NCBI GenBank assembly: GCA_910579805.1
Contig: CAJTWM010000002.1
Coordinates: 186,001 to 250,000, forward strand
Source: an uncultured Lachnospiraceae bacterium
GTDB taxonomy: Bacteria > Bacillota > Clostridia > Lachnospirales > Lachnospiraceae
DNA length: 64,000 bases
Reading direction: 5' to 3'
This document shows, piece by piece, positions 34,911 through 42,299 of this stretch. A model generated the notes under the pieces. That model was given only the letters and a program-made list of their open reading frames with translations. It did not search any database and was not told the DNA's origin. Each line of letters opens with the position of its first letter. The stretch's first letter is position 1. A program made the position numbers and the translations under genes.

Positions 34911-35930
34911 ATGCGGCTTATCACCGTTACGGAAAACGACGCCGGACAAAGGTTTGATAAATTTTTACATAAATGTCTGCCGGCCGCGTCTTCCGGATTT
35001 CTTTATAAAATGCTGCGAAAAAAGAATATTACGTTAAACGATAAAAAGGCTGAGGGAAAAGAGATCTTAAAGCTGTCGGATCAGGTAAAGTTTTTTCTTT
35101 CCGACGAAACCTACGGGAAATTTGAAGGCCTGTCACTTCCGGATCTTTCGGAATATAAAAGGGCATACGATGAGCTTAAGGGGATCAGGGTCGTTTATGA
35201 AGACAAGGATATCCTTATCTTAAATAAGCCTGCCGGCATCCTTTCCCAAAAGGCGGAAACCTCGCAGCTTTCCTTAAACGAATGGGTAGCCGGGTATCTG
35301 CTCGCCGGAAAAGAGTATGGGGAAGAAACGCTGCAGCGTTTTAAACCTTCCGTATGTAACCGGCTTGACAGAAATACTACCGGACTGGTGCTTGCAGGAA
35401 AGACGCTTTCCGGGCTTCAGTTCCTTTCGGGAGCATTGAAGGAAAGAAACATCCGGAAATATTACAGGCTCTGCGTGAAAGGGCAGATTCATAAAGAAAG
35501 CGTGATAGAAGGTTATCTTCTTAAGGATCATGCCGCAAACAGAGTAAGGATTTTTCCGGAATCAGATTGGAAAATAAAAACGGCGGAAAAAGAAAAGGCG
35601 GCATATATCAAAACGGCATACAGGCCGGTGAAAGTGATGAAAGACAAAACCTTGTTGGAAGTGGAGCTGATCACCGGAAAGACGCATCAGATCCGGGCCC
35701 ACCTTTCTTCGGCCGGCCATCCTCTGATCGGGGACTATAAATATGGAGATCCTGATCTGAACCGGAAATATCGGGAGACTTTTGGCATCCGTACACAGAT
35801 GCTTCATGCATACCGGCTTGTATTTCCGGATCTTCCGGGAGAATACAGCCGTTTAAGTGGTAGAGAGTTTATTGCTCCTGTGCCGGAAGTATTCCACCGG
35901 ATCTGCGAAGAAGCGCCCGAGAGAATTTAA
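34911..35930 (+). CDS. RluA-family pseudouridine synthase
   Basis: A 339-residue enzyme with an S4-like N-terminal domain (GQRFDKFLHKCLP, residues about 12-24) and the RluA catalytic domain: VVYEDKDILILNKPAG and NRLDRNTTGLVLAGK, in which the Asp is the nucleophile, plus GKTHQIRAHLSS. Probably RluC/RluD-like on 23S rRNA. A second family member lies at 61740-62648. It is preceded by AAGAAGG and followed after 15 bases by recU. Confidence 0.92.
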   Translation: MRLITVTENDAGQRFDKFLHKCLPAASSGFLYKMLRKKNITLNDKKAEGKEILKLSDQVKFFLSDETYGKFEGLSLPDLSEYKRAYDELKGIRVVYEDKDILILNKPAGILSQKAETSQLSLNEWVAGYLLAGKEYGEETLQRFKPSVCNRLDRNTTGLVLAGKTLSGLQFLSGALKERNIRKYYRLCVKGQIHKESVIEGYLLKDHAANRVRIFPESDWKIKTAEKEKAAYIKTAYRPVKVMKDKTLLEVELITGKTHQIRAHLSSAGHPLIGDYKYGDPDLNRKYRETFGIRTQMLHAYRLVFPDLPGEYSRLSGREFIAPVPEVFHRICEEAPERI

Positions 35931-35945
35931 AAAGGAGAAAATACT

Positions 35946-36491
35946 TTGGCTACATGGAATTCCAGAGGACTGAGGGGCTCCACTTTAGAAGACATGATAA
36001 ACCGTACCAATGAGAAATATTTGGAGAGCGGTCTTGCCCTGATACAAAAAATCCCCACTCCGATCACTCCTATTAAAATCGATAAAGAAAATCATCATAT
36101 CACGCTCGCATATTTTGAACAGAAAAGTACCGTGGATTATATCGGAGCCGTGCAGGGGATACCGGTATGCTTTGACGCGAAAGAGTGTGCGGCGGATACC
36201 TTTGCCCTTCAGAATATCCATGAACATCAGGTGGAATTTATGAGGCAGTTTGAACAACAGGGCGGGGTGGCTTTTTTCCTTATCTATTATTCTGCAAAAG
36301 ATCTGTTTTACTATCTTTCTTTTGATGAACTGGAAGTTTTTTGGCAGAGAGCCAAAAACGGAGGACGTAAAAGCTTTCGATTTGAAGAGCTTTCTTTGGA
36401 TTATATCCTTCCGAAAAAGCATGGGCTTTTAGTACCGTATCTGGATGCCATGCAAAAAGATCTGGCGCAAAAAGATGCGAAAGGGCATTGA
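35946..36491 (+). CDS. recU: Holliday junction resolvase RecU
   Basis: A 181-residue RecU-type endonuclease that resolves recombination intermediates in Firmicutes. N-terminal WNSRGLRGSTLEDMIN, the catalytic core STVDYIGAVQGIPVCFDAKE with metal-binding Asp and the Asp/Glu-x-Lys, then FALQNIHEHQVEFMRQFEQQ match the family. The start codon is TTG, eight bases after GGAG; no ATG fits the conserved N-terminus. The stop codon overlaps the -35 box of the his promoter. Confidence 0.9.
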   Translation: MATWNSRGLRGSTLEDMINRTNEKYLESGLALIQKIPTPITPIKIDKENHHITLAYFEQKSTVDYIGAVQGIPVCFDAKECAADTFALQNIHEHQVEFMRQFEQQGGVAFFLIYYSAKDLFYYLSFDELEVFWQRAKNGGRKSFRFEELSLDYILPKKHGLLVPYLDAMQKDLAQKDAKGH

Positions 36492-36516
36492 CAGATGGGA
36501 AGAAAACGGGTATACT
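36488..36516 (+). promoter_or_regulatory. Consensus sigma-A promoter of the his operon
   Basis: TTGACA (36488-36493) overlaps the recU stop; TATACT (36511-36516) follows after 17 bp. Predicted transcription start near 36523, giving a 5' leader of about 285 bases. The 316-bp gap also holds the palindrome at 36542, a hairpin at 36617-36633 and the duplicated leader element at 36680-36807. Confidence 0.8.
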
Positions 36517-36541
36517 ACGAATAATTCACTGTGTTATCACG

Positions 36542-36556
36542 GTACTATAGTAGTAC
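36542..36556. promoter_or_regulatory. Palindromic candidate operator in the his leader
   Basis: GTACTA-TAG-TAGTAC is a perfect 6+3+6 palindrome about 20 bases after the predicted start of transcription; further GTAC motifs follow within 20 bases. It resembles the palindromes described for TrpR-type (YerC/HisR) repressors of histidine genes in Firmicutes, from memory only. Confidence 0.45.
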
Positions 36557-36616
36557 ATTAACGTACTAAAGTAAAAGACATAAGTGTGAAAAAAGTATTT
36601 TTTTCACTCATTGTTT

Positions 36617-36644
36617 GTGCCGCAGGGCGGCACGATAGGAAGGT
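36617..36644 (+). promoter_or_regulatory. Stem-loop followed by a Shine-Dalgarno-like run, no ORF attached
   Basis: GTGCCG-CAGGG-CGGCAC (36617-36633) is followed by GATAGGAAGG. As at 13822, the module precedes a copy of the duplicated leader element. Confidence 0.35.
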
Positions 36645-36679
36645 TGAATAAAAATCTGCCAAAGCGTACATAGGAACAA

Positions 36680-36807
36680 GGTTGAAAAATCACACCGATG
36701 CGCTGGTTTTTTAACTACGAGTTTGTGCCGGAGCCACAAACTCGAAATCGCAGAACCCAATTTGGCTCGCGGCCTTCGCAAAAAACTGCTCCGGCATGGA
36801 GGTAAAG
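36680..36807 (+). repeat. Structured leader element, copy 2 (before hisZ)
   Basis: Near-identical to 13850-13983 over most of its length. Hairpin GTTGAAAAATC (36681-36691) with GGTTTTTTAAC (36705-36715); long-range stem TGCCGGAGC (36726-36734) with GCTCCGGCA (36788-36796), then T-GGAGG and the hisZ ATG. Relative to copy 1, a T-A pair of the first stem has become C-G, an adjacent A-T has become G-T and a C-G has become T-A, so most pairing is kept. The inner loop is shorter. Confidence 0.65.
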
Positions 36808-38091
36808 ATGAAAAAACGGTTTGTACATACACCGGAAGGTGTGCGGGACATTTATGGTCAGGAATATATGAGAAAACTTACGGTAGAGGAGTTATTACAT
36901 ACAAAATTCAGGAGTTTCGGTTATCAGGATATACAGACGCCTACTTTTGAATTTTTTGATGTATTTTCCAAAGAAATTGGAACGACGCCGTCTAAGGAAT
37001 TATATAAATTTTTTGACAAAGAGGGAAATACTTTAGTCTTGCGGCCGGATTTTACGCCTTCTATTGCCAGATGCGCCGCAAAATATTTTATGGAAGAATC
37101 CCTTCCGGTACGTTTTTGTTATTCGGGCAATACGTTTACCAATACGTCGAATTTACAAGGAAAGTTAAAAGAAGTTACGCAGATGGGGGTGGAACTGATT
37201 GGGGACTCTTCCGTAGAGGCGGACGCGGAGACGATCGCTTTGGTGGCCGATGCGCTGTTAGCCGCAGGGCTTCATGATTTCCAAATAAGCGTCGGTGACG
37301 TGGAGTTTTTCAGGGGATTGTGCAGAGAGGCAGGGCTGACGGAGGAAACGGAACTTGCGCTGCGCGGCCTGATATCGGAAAAGAATTATTTCGGGGCGGA
37401 GGACTTGCTGATTCAGGAGAATGTTCAGGAACATTACCGAAAGAGTCTTTTAAAAGTAACGGAACTTTTCGGAAGTTATGAAGCCATTGAAGAGGCTAAA
37501 AAGCTAGTCTGCAACCCGTTATCGGAAGAAGCTTTACACCGTCTTGAGAAGCTTTATGAATGTTTAAAAATATATCAGGCGGATAAATACATTACATTTG
37601 ATCTCGGTATTTTAAGCAAGTATCATTATTATACCGGAGTGATCTTCAAGGCGTATACTTACGGTATCGGCGATGCGATCGTGAAGGGCGGCAGATACGA
37701 CAGTCTGCTTGGAAAATTCGGCAAAGATTCTCCGGCTATCGGATTTGTTATCGTAGTGGACGATGTGCTGGAAGCGCTTTCCAGACAAAATATCGAGACC
37801 GACGTACAGACAAACGATACGCTTGTGGTTTATTCCGACGCTACTTTCCAGCGGGCGTTAGAAAAAAGTGTGGATCTTCGCAGGGAAGGGATCTGTGTTA
37901 CCCTGTGTCCGTATAAAAATAGCAAAGGACAGACGGACGAAGAGGCGGGCGGCACGGACGAAGGCTATGGAATATACCGGTCCTATGCCGAAAACAATCA
38001 TTTTTCCCGTATTTTATTTCTAGAGGAGAAAGGGATCAGGGAAGTCCTTTTAACGACTACCGGCAGAATGGAGGAAAACTGGCATGAATGA
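36808..38091 (+). CDS. hisZ: ATP phosphoribosyltransferase regulatory subunit
   Basis: A 427-residue class II aminoacyl-tRNA-synthetase-like protein that activates the short HisG and confers histidine feedback. N-terminal HTPEGVRDIYGQEY, LRPDFTPSIARCAAKY (motif 2 region) and YYTGVIFKAYTYG with GGRYDSLLGKFG (HisRS-like) are visible; the anticodon-binding domain of true HisRS is lacking. Start ATG 36808, five bases after GGAGG; the in-frame ATG 36796 lies in the leader stem. It overlaps hisG by 8 bases. Confidence 0.93.
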   Translation: MKKRFVHTPEGVRDIYGQEYMRKLTVEELLHTKFRSFGYQDIQTPTFEFFDVFSKEIGTTPSKELYKFFDKEGNTLVLRPDFTPSIARCAAKYFMEESLPVRFCYSGNTFTNTSNLQGKLKEVTQMGVELIGDSSVEADAETIALVADALLAAGLHDFQISVGDVEFFRGLCREAGLTEETELALRGLISEKNYFGAEDLLIQENVQEHYRKSLLKVTELFGSYEAIEEAKKLVCNPLSEEALHRLEKLYECLKIYQADKYITFDLGILSKYHYYTGVIFKAYTYGIGDAIVKGGRYDSLLGKFGKDSPAIGFVIVVDDVLEALSRQNIETDVQTNDTLVVYSDATFQRALEKSVDLRREGICVTLCPYKNSKGQTDEEAGGTDEGYGIYRSYAENNHFSRILFLEEKGIREVLLTTTGRMEENWHE

Positions 38092-38731
38092 AGAAACAAG
38101 GTATCTGACGTTTGCCCTCGGAAAGGGCAGGCTTGCGAAGTCGACTCTCGCCCTGCTTGAAGAGATCGGGATCACTTGCGAAGAGATGAAAGATAAATCT
38201 TCCAGAAAGCTGATTTTTGTAAATGAGGAATTGAAGTTAAAATTTTTCCTTGCAAAAGGTCCCGACGTACCGACTTATGTGGAATACGGCGCCGCCGATA
38301 TCGGCGTGGTAGGAAAGGACACTCTTTTGGAAGAGGGAAAAAGGGTCTACGAAGTATTGGATCTTGGGTTCGGAAAATGCCGTATGTGCGTGTGCGGGCC
38401 CCAAAGCGCTAAAGAATTGTTAAAGCATCATGAACGGATCCGTGTCGCCAGCAAATATCCGAACATAGCAAAAGATTATTTCTATAATAAAAAGCATCAG
38501 ACCGTCGATATCATCAAATTGAACGGTTCCGTAGAGTTAGGGCCTATCGTCAGGCTTTCCGACGTTATTGTAGATATCGTGGAAACCGGTTCTACCCTGC
38601 GGGAAAACGGGCTGGAGGTGTTAGAGGAGATCTGTCCTTTATCCGCCCGGATGATCGTCAATCAGGTCAGTATGCAGATGGAGTCCGAGAGAATCAAAAA
38701 GCTGATTGGCGCATTGAGAGAACATATATAA
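38084..38731 (+). CDS. hisG: ATP phosphoribosyltransferase, short form catalytic subunit
   Basis: A 215-residue HisG_S enzyme that condenses ATP and PRPP, the first step of histidine synthesis. It lacks the C-terminal regulatory domain of long HisG and therefore needs HisZ, encoded directly upstream with an 8-base overlap. LTFALGKGRLAKSTLALL, YGAADIGVVGKDTL and the PRPP loop VDIVETGSTLRENGL are visible. Confidence 0.96.
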   Translation: MNEETRYLTFALGKGRLAKSTLALLEEIGITCEEMKDKSSRKLIFVNEELKLKFFLAKGPDVPTYVEYGAADIGVVGKDTLLEEGKRVYEVLDLGFGKCRMCVCGPQSAKELLKHHERIRVASKYPNIAKDYFYNKKHQTVDIIKLNGSVELGPIVRLSDVIVDIVETGSTLRENGLEVLEEICPLSARMIVNQVSMQMESERIKKLIGALREHI

Positions 38732-38783
38732 AATTGATTAAGAAAAACGTATATGGGAAAACGAGACAGAAATGAGGGAAATT

Positions 38784-40079
38784 ATGAGAATGATTGAACT
38801 GACAAAGGAGTCAAAGAAAAATCTTTTGGAAGATCTGCTAAAAAGAAGTCCTAATAACTACGGCGAATATGAAGACACAGTTGCGGATATCGTAAAGCAG
38901 GTAAAGGAAGAAGGAGATAAAGCATTATTCGCTTTTACAAGTAAATTTGACCGCTGTGACCTGAATAAAGATACCGTTACCGTAACAAGGGCGGAAATCG
39001 ACGAAGCTTATGAAAAATTAGACAAAGAATTTGTGAAAGTCATGAAAAGATCCGCCGCAAACATCCGGGCTTTCCACGAAAAGCAGTTACGGAACAGTTG
39101 GATCGATACCAAGGCGGACGGTTCCATTTTGGGGCAGCGCATTACCGCTCTTGAGAAAGCGGGGGTTTATGTTCCCGGCGGAAAAGCGGCTTATCCTTCC
39201 AGCGTATTGATGAATATCATACCGGCGAAAGTGGCAGGTGTGGAAAAGATCATAATGACGACCCCTCCGGACAGCGAAGGAAAGATCAATCCGGGAACGC
39301 TTGTGGCAGCCGATATTGCAGGAGCGGATGTGATTTATAAAGCGGGCGGCGCGCAGGCGGTGGCGGCGATGGCGTTTGGAACAGAGAGCATTCCGAAGGT
39401 AGATAAAATTACGGGGCCGGGAAATATTTTCGTGGCTCTTGCTAAAAAGGCGGTTTACGGTTATGTAAGCATTGATTCCATCGCCGGTCCCAGCGAGATC
39501 CTTGTACTGGCGGATGAAACGGCAAATCCGCGGTTTGTGGCAGCCGATCTGCTTTCGCAGGCGGAACACGACGAGCTTGCTTCCGCCATTTTGATCACGA
39601 CGAGCAGTAAGCTTGCCAAGGAAGTATCGGAGCAGACGGCGCAGTTTGCAAAAGAATTGTCCAGATCGGACATTATTAATAAATCCCTTGAGAATTACGG
39701 TTATATCCTTGTGACGTCTTCTATGGAAGAGGCTATAGAAGCAGCCAATGAAATCGCTTCGGAGCATTTGGAGATCTTAACCCAAAATCCATATGAAACA
39801 ATGACAAAGATCAAAAATGCCGGTGCGGTCTTCCTTGGGGAATACTCCTCTGAGCCGCTTGGAGATTATTTTGCGGGACCGAACCATGTACTGCCTACAA
39901 ACGGTACGGCGCGGTTTTTCTCGCCGCTTAACGTGGACGACTTTCTGAAGAAGACCAGCATCATTTCTTATTCAAGAGACGCGCTTTTGAAGGTTCACGA
40001 AGATATTGAGCTGTTTGCAAGAAACGAAGGACTGACTGCCCATGAAAATTCGATTAAGGTGAGGTTTGACGGAAAGTAG
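38784..40079 (+). CDS. hisD: Histidinol dehydrogenase
   Basis: A 431-residue zinc-dependent NAD enzyme that oxidises histidinol to histidine in the last two steps of the pathway. GVYVPGGKAAYPSSVLMNIIP, KITGPGNIFVALAKK, AGPSEILVLAD, SEHLEI and GPNHVLPT are characteristic. Several ATGs lie close together (38772, 38784, 38790); GAGGG at 38774 favours 38784 or 38790. The stop codon at 40077 lies within a copy of the 64-bp repeat family. Confidence 0.95.
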   Translation: MRMIELTKESKKNLLEDLLKRSPNNYGEYEDTVADIVKQVKEEGDKALFAFTSKFDRCDLNKDTVTVTRAEIDEAYEKLDKEFVKVMKRSAANIRAFHEKQLRNSWIDTKADGSILGQRITALEKAGVYVPGGKAAYPSSVLMNIIPAKVAGVEKIIMTTPPDSEGKINPGTLVAADIAGADVIYKAGGAQAVAAMAFGTESIPKVDKITGPGNIFVALAKKAVYGYVSIDSIAGPSEILVLADETANPRFVAADLLSQAEHDELASAILITTSSKLAKEVSEQTAQFAKELSRSDIINKSLENYGYILVTSSMEEAIEAANEIASEHLEILTQNPYETMTKIKNAGAVFLGEYSSEPLGDYFAGPNHVLPTNGTARFFSPLNVDDFLKKTSIISYSRDALLKVHEDIELFARNEGLTAHENSIKVRFDGK

Positions 40080-40147
40080 CGTGAAATTGAAAATTTCACG
40101 ATCCTGATTTGTATGCCCGCGAAAGAGAGCGGATGGGAGTTAGGGTG
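40077..40147 (+). repeat. Copy of the 64-bp hairpin/GTG element after hisD
   Basis: It begins with TAGCGTGAAATT, where TAG is the hisD stop. It contains the GTGAAATT/AATTTCAC hairpin, an 8-codon minicistron (VKLKISRS, then TGA) from GTG 40081, a weak CCGC/GCGG hairpin, GATGGGAG, and a second GTG at 40145, again exactly 64 bp on. Confidence 0.75.
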
Positions 40148-40345
40148 AGAAGTACTTTTAACTGCCTGCGGCAGTTTTCGCTCGCAGCAGAGGCTGTTTC
40201 ACAAAGGCAGCATGGTTGCCTTAGAAGTACTAAGTCTCACATAGGAGAATATCCAGAGTACGGGTATTCTCAGCATCGGTTTGGGATTTCGCAAAGCGAA
40301 ATCATGAAAGTTGAATGCATCTGCACAGGGAAAGGGGAAAACTGA
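40145..40345 (+). other. Possible 66-codon ORF and hairpin chain before hisB
   Basis: From GTG 40145, positioned behind GGGAG exactly as the amidase start is, an ORF runs to TGA 40343-40345, just upstream of the hisB start. Its peptide resembles nothing I know. The DNA is instead a chain of hairpins: an outer GTGAGA/TCTCAC pair (40145-40240 region) enclosing AACTGCC/GGCAGTT, then GAGAATA/TATTCTC and GATTTCGC-AAA-GCGAAATC. I favour structured leader over protein. Confidence 0.35.
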
Positions 40346-40349
40346 AAAA

Positions 40350-40937
40350 ATGGCACGGAGCACAACGGTAGAGCGGAAAACGAAGGAAACGGATATTTCA
40401 CTGATCTTAAATATAGACGGCATCGGAAAAGGCGAAATCCATACGGGCATCGGATTTTTCGATCATATGCTGGAAGGATTTGCAAAACACGGTTTCTTTG
40501 ATCTGAAGTGTAAGGTCAAAGGCGATCTTGCGGTAGACGGCCATCATACGGTGGAGGATATGGGGATCGTATTGGGAACGGCTATTAAGCAGGCGCTTGG
40601 CGGCAAGGAAGGAATTTCACGCTACGGTTCCTTTTTGCTGCCTATGGATGAGACATTGGTCCTTTGTGCGATCGATTTGTGCGGACGTCCCTTTTTTAGC
40701 TTTGACTGTGAATTTGCTTCAGACCGGGTGGGAGAGTTTGAAACCCAGCTTGTCAGGGAATTTTTCTATGCCGTTTCTTACAGCGCGGCAATGAACCTGC
40801 ATATCAAAGTATTATCGGGGATCAACGACCACCATAAGATAGAAGCGATGTTTAAGGCTTTTGCCAAGGCGCTTGCTATGGCGGTTACAAAGGACCCTCG
40901 CATCACCAGTGTGTTAAGTACAAAAGGGAGTTTATAG
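40350..40937 (+). CDS. hisB: Imidazoleglycerol-phosphate dehydratase
   Basis: A 195-residue monofunctional manganese enzyme of the histidine pathway. Both halves carry the repeated metal motifs (FFDHMLEGFAKHG, DGHHTVEDMGI; LHIKVLSGINDHHKIEAMFK). No phosphatase domain is fused. ATG 40350 fits the family N-terminus (ARSTTVERKTKET) with GGGGAAAA upstream; a longer in-frame start at 40311 lies in the leader. Confidence 0.95.
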   Translation: MARSTTVERKTKETDISLILNIDGIGKGEIHTGIGFFDHMLEGFAKHGFFDLKCKVKGDLAVDGHHTVEDMGIVLGTAIKQALGGKEGISRYGSFLLPMDETLVLCAIDLCGRPFFSFDCEFASDRVGEFETQLVREFFYAVSYSAAMNLHIKVLSGINDHHKIEAMFKAFAKALAMAVTKDPRITSVLSTKGSL

Positions 40938-40981
40938 GTGAAAAGGACAAAATACAGAATTTGAAACAGAAGGAGTTGAAA

Positions 40982-42274
40982 ATGGAACAGTATCAGGTTA
41001 GAAAATTGCAGAGGCCCGTTTCTTATCAGGCGGAGATACCGGGGTCTAAAAGCATTACCAACCGGGCATTATTATTGGCTTCTATGGCGGATGGAGAAAG
41101 TACTTTAAGGCATATTCTTTTCAGTGATGATTCCAGAGCGTTTTTAGACTGTTTGGAGAAACTTGGATATGAACTTTCCGTGGATGAAAAAGAACGGATC
41201 GTTAAAATAAAAGGGGGACTTCCCTGTAAAAAAGCGCAGATCCATGTCAGAAGCGCCGGTACGACGGCCCGTTTCCTGACGGCATTTTTGGCGGCTGCCG
41301 GCGGCGAATATGAGATCTTGTCTTCAGAACAAATGGCAAAGCGTCCTATGAAGCCGTTGTGCGAAGCATTGGAAAAGCTGGGGATAGAGTTTGCTTATTA
41401 TAACAGGGAATACTTTCTCCCGTTTCAGATGAAAGCAAACGGGTGCATGGGCGGAACGGTGGATTTGTTTGCAGAACAGAGCAGCCAGTTTTTGAGCGCT
41501 CTTTTAATGACGGGGCATCTTTATGAAAAGGGGTTGACAATCTGCCATACGGGTACGGAGATCGCAAGATCTTATATTGATATGACAATGAAAATGATGG
41601 AGCAGTTCGGCGGATCCGTAGTACGGAAGGGACAGACTTATTATGTTTATCCCACCGGTCCATATCAGGCGTTGGACTATCGGATCGAACCGGACGTTTC
41701 CGGAGCCGGGTATTTTTTCGCGATGGCTGTTCTGACAGGCGGGGAAGTTCTTGTAAAGGACGTGCATTTCGATTCCCTGCAGGGAGATATTCAGTTTTTG
41801 GAGATTTTAAAACGGCTGGGCGCTAACGTGACCGATACTCCGGAAGGGGTAAAAGTGTCCGGACCTGAAAACGGCTGCTATAGCGGCATCGATGTAGATA
41901 TGAACGACTGTTCGGATCAAACGATGACAATGGCGGCGCTGGCCGTATTTGCAAAGTCACCTACCGTTATCCGTAATATCGGCCATATCAGGCTGCAGGA
42001 GTCAGACCGGATCCATGCAATCGTGACGGAGCTTACAAAGCTTGGAATCCTTTGCGAAGAAGGGGAGGACAGTATTACGATCCATCCGGGGGAACCAAAG
42101 CCGGCGGCCATTGATACTTATCACGATCACAGGATGGCTATGGCATTTTCCCTGATTGGGTTGAGAGCTGACGGGATCGTGATCAACGATCCGGGATGTA
42201 CGGCGAAAACCTTTGAGAATTATTTTGAACTTTTAGATGACGTGATAAATAGTAATATCAAAGTTATGCGCTAA
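40982..42274 (+). CDS. aroA: 3-phosphoshikimate 1-carboxyvinyltransferase (EPSP synthase)
   Basis: A 430-residue enzyme joining shikimate 3-phosphate and phosphoenolpyruvate in chorismate synthesis. PGSKSITNRALLLASMADG, the phosphoenolpyruvate-site SAGTTARFLTAF, RPMKPLCEAL, LQESDRIHAI and DHRMAMAFSL are diagnostic. Start ATG 40982 has AAGGAG; a TTG 21 bases upstream is in frame. It sits inside the his operon, which is unusual but not unique. Its stop codon is part of a hairpin that precedes the next gene. Confidence 0.95.
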   Translation: MEQYQVRKLQRPVSYQAEIPGSKSITNRALLLASMADGESTLRHILFSDDSRAFLDCLEKLGYELSVDEKERIVKIKGGLPCKKAQIHVRSAGTTARFLTAFLAAAGGEYEILSSEQMAKRPMKPLCEALEKLGIEFAYYNREYFLPFQMKANGCMGGTVDLFAEQSSQFLSALLMTGHLYEKGLTICHTGTEIARSYIDMTMKMMEQFGGSVVRKGQTYYVYPTGPYQALDYRIEPDVSGAGYFFAMAVLTGGEVLVKDVHFDSLQGDIQFLEILKRLGANVTDTPEGVKVSGPENGCYSGIDVDMNDCSDQTMTMAALAVFAKSPTVIRNIGHIRLQESDRIHAIVTELTKLGILCEEGEDSITIHPGEPKPAAIDTYHDHRMAMAFSLIGLRADGIVINDPGCTAKTFENYFELLDDVINSNIKVMR

Positions 42275-42299
42275 AAAGCGCGGAAACGAGGAAAATAGG
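42268..42299 (+). promoter_or_regulatory. Stem-loop/Shine-Dalgarno module before the HisIE fusion
   Basis: GCGCTAAAAAGCGC (42268-42281) includes the aroA stop TAA and is followed by GGAAACGAGGA. A nearly identical module precedes yhbY at 51160. Confidence 0.5.

Noticed and set aside
36585..36608. Transcription attenuator in the his leader
   Set aside because: GTGAAAAAA and TTTTTTCAC form an A/T hairpin, but there is no GC stem before the T-run and no histidine-rich leader peptide.
39087..39767. Minus-strand ORF of 226 codons opposite hisD
   Set aside because: It is a long shadow frame of hisD, with an Arg/His-rich composition typical of antisense translation.
40109..40345. Small protein gene before hisB starting at ATG 40109
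   Set aside because: That start has no ribosome binding site and the sequence is hairpin-rich; the shorter GTG frame is kept only as a low-confidence note.
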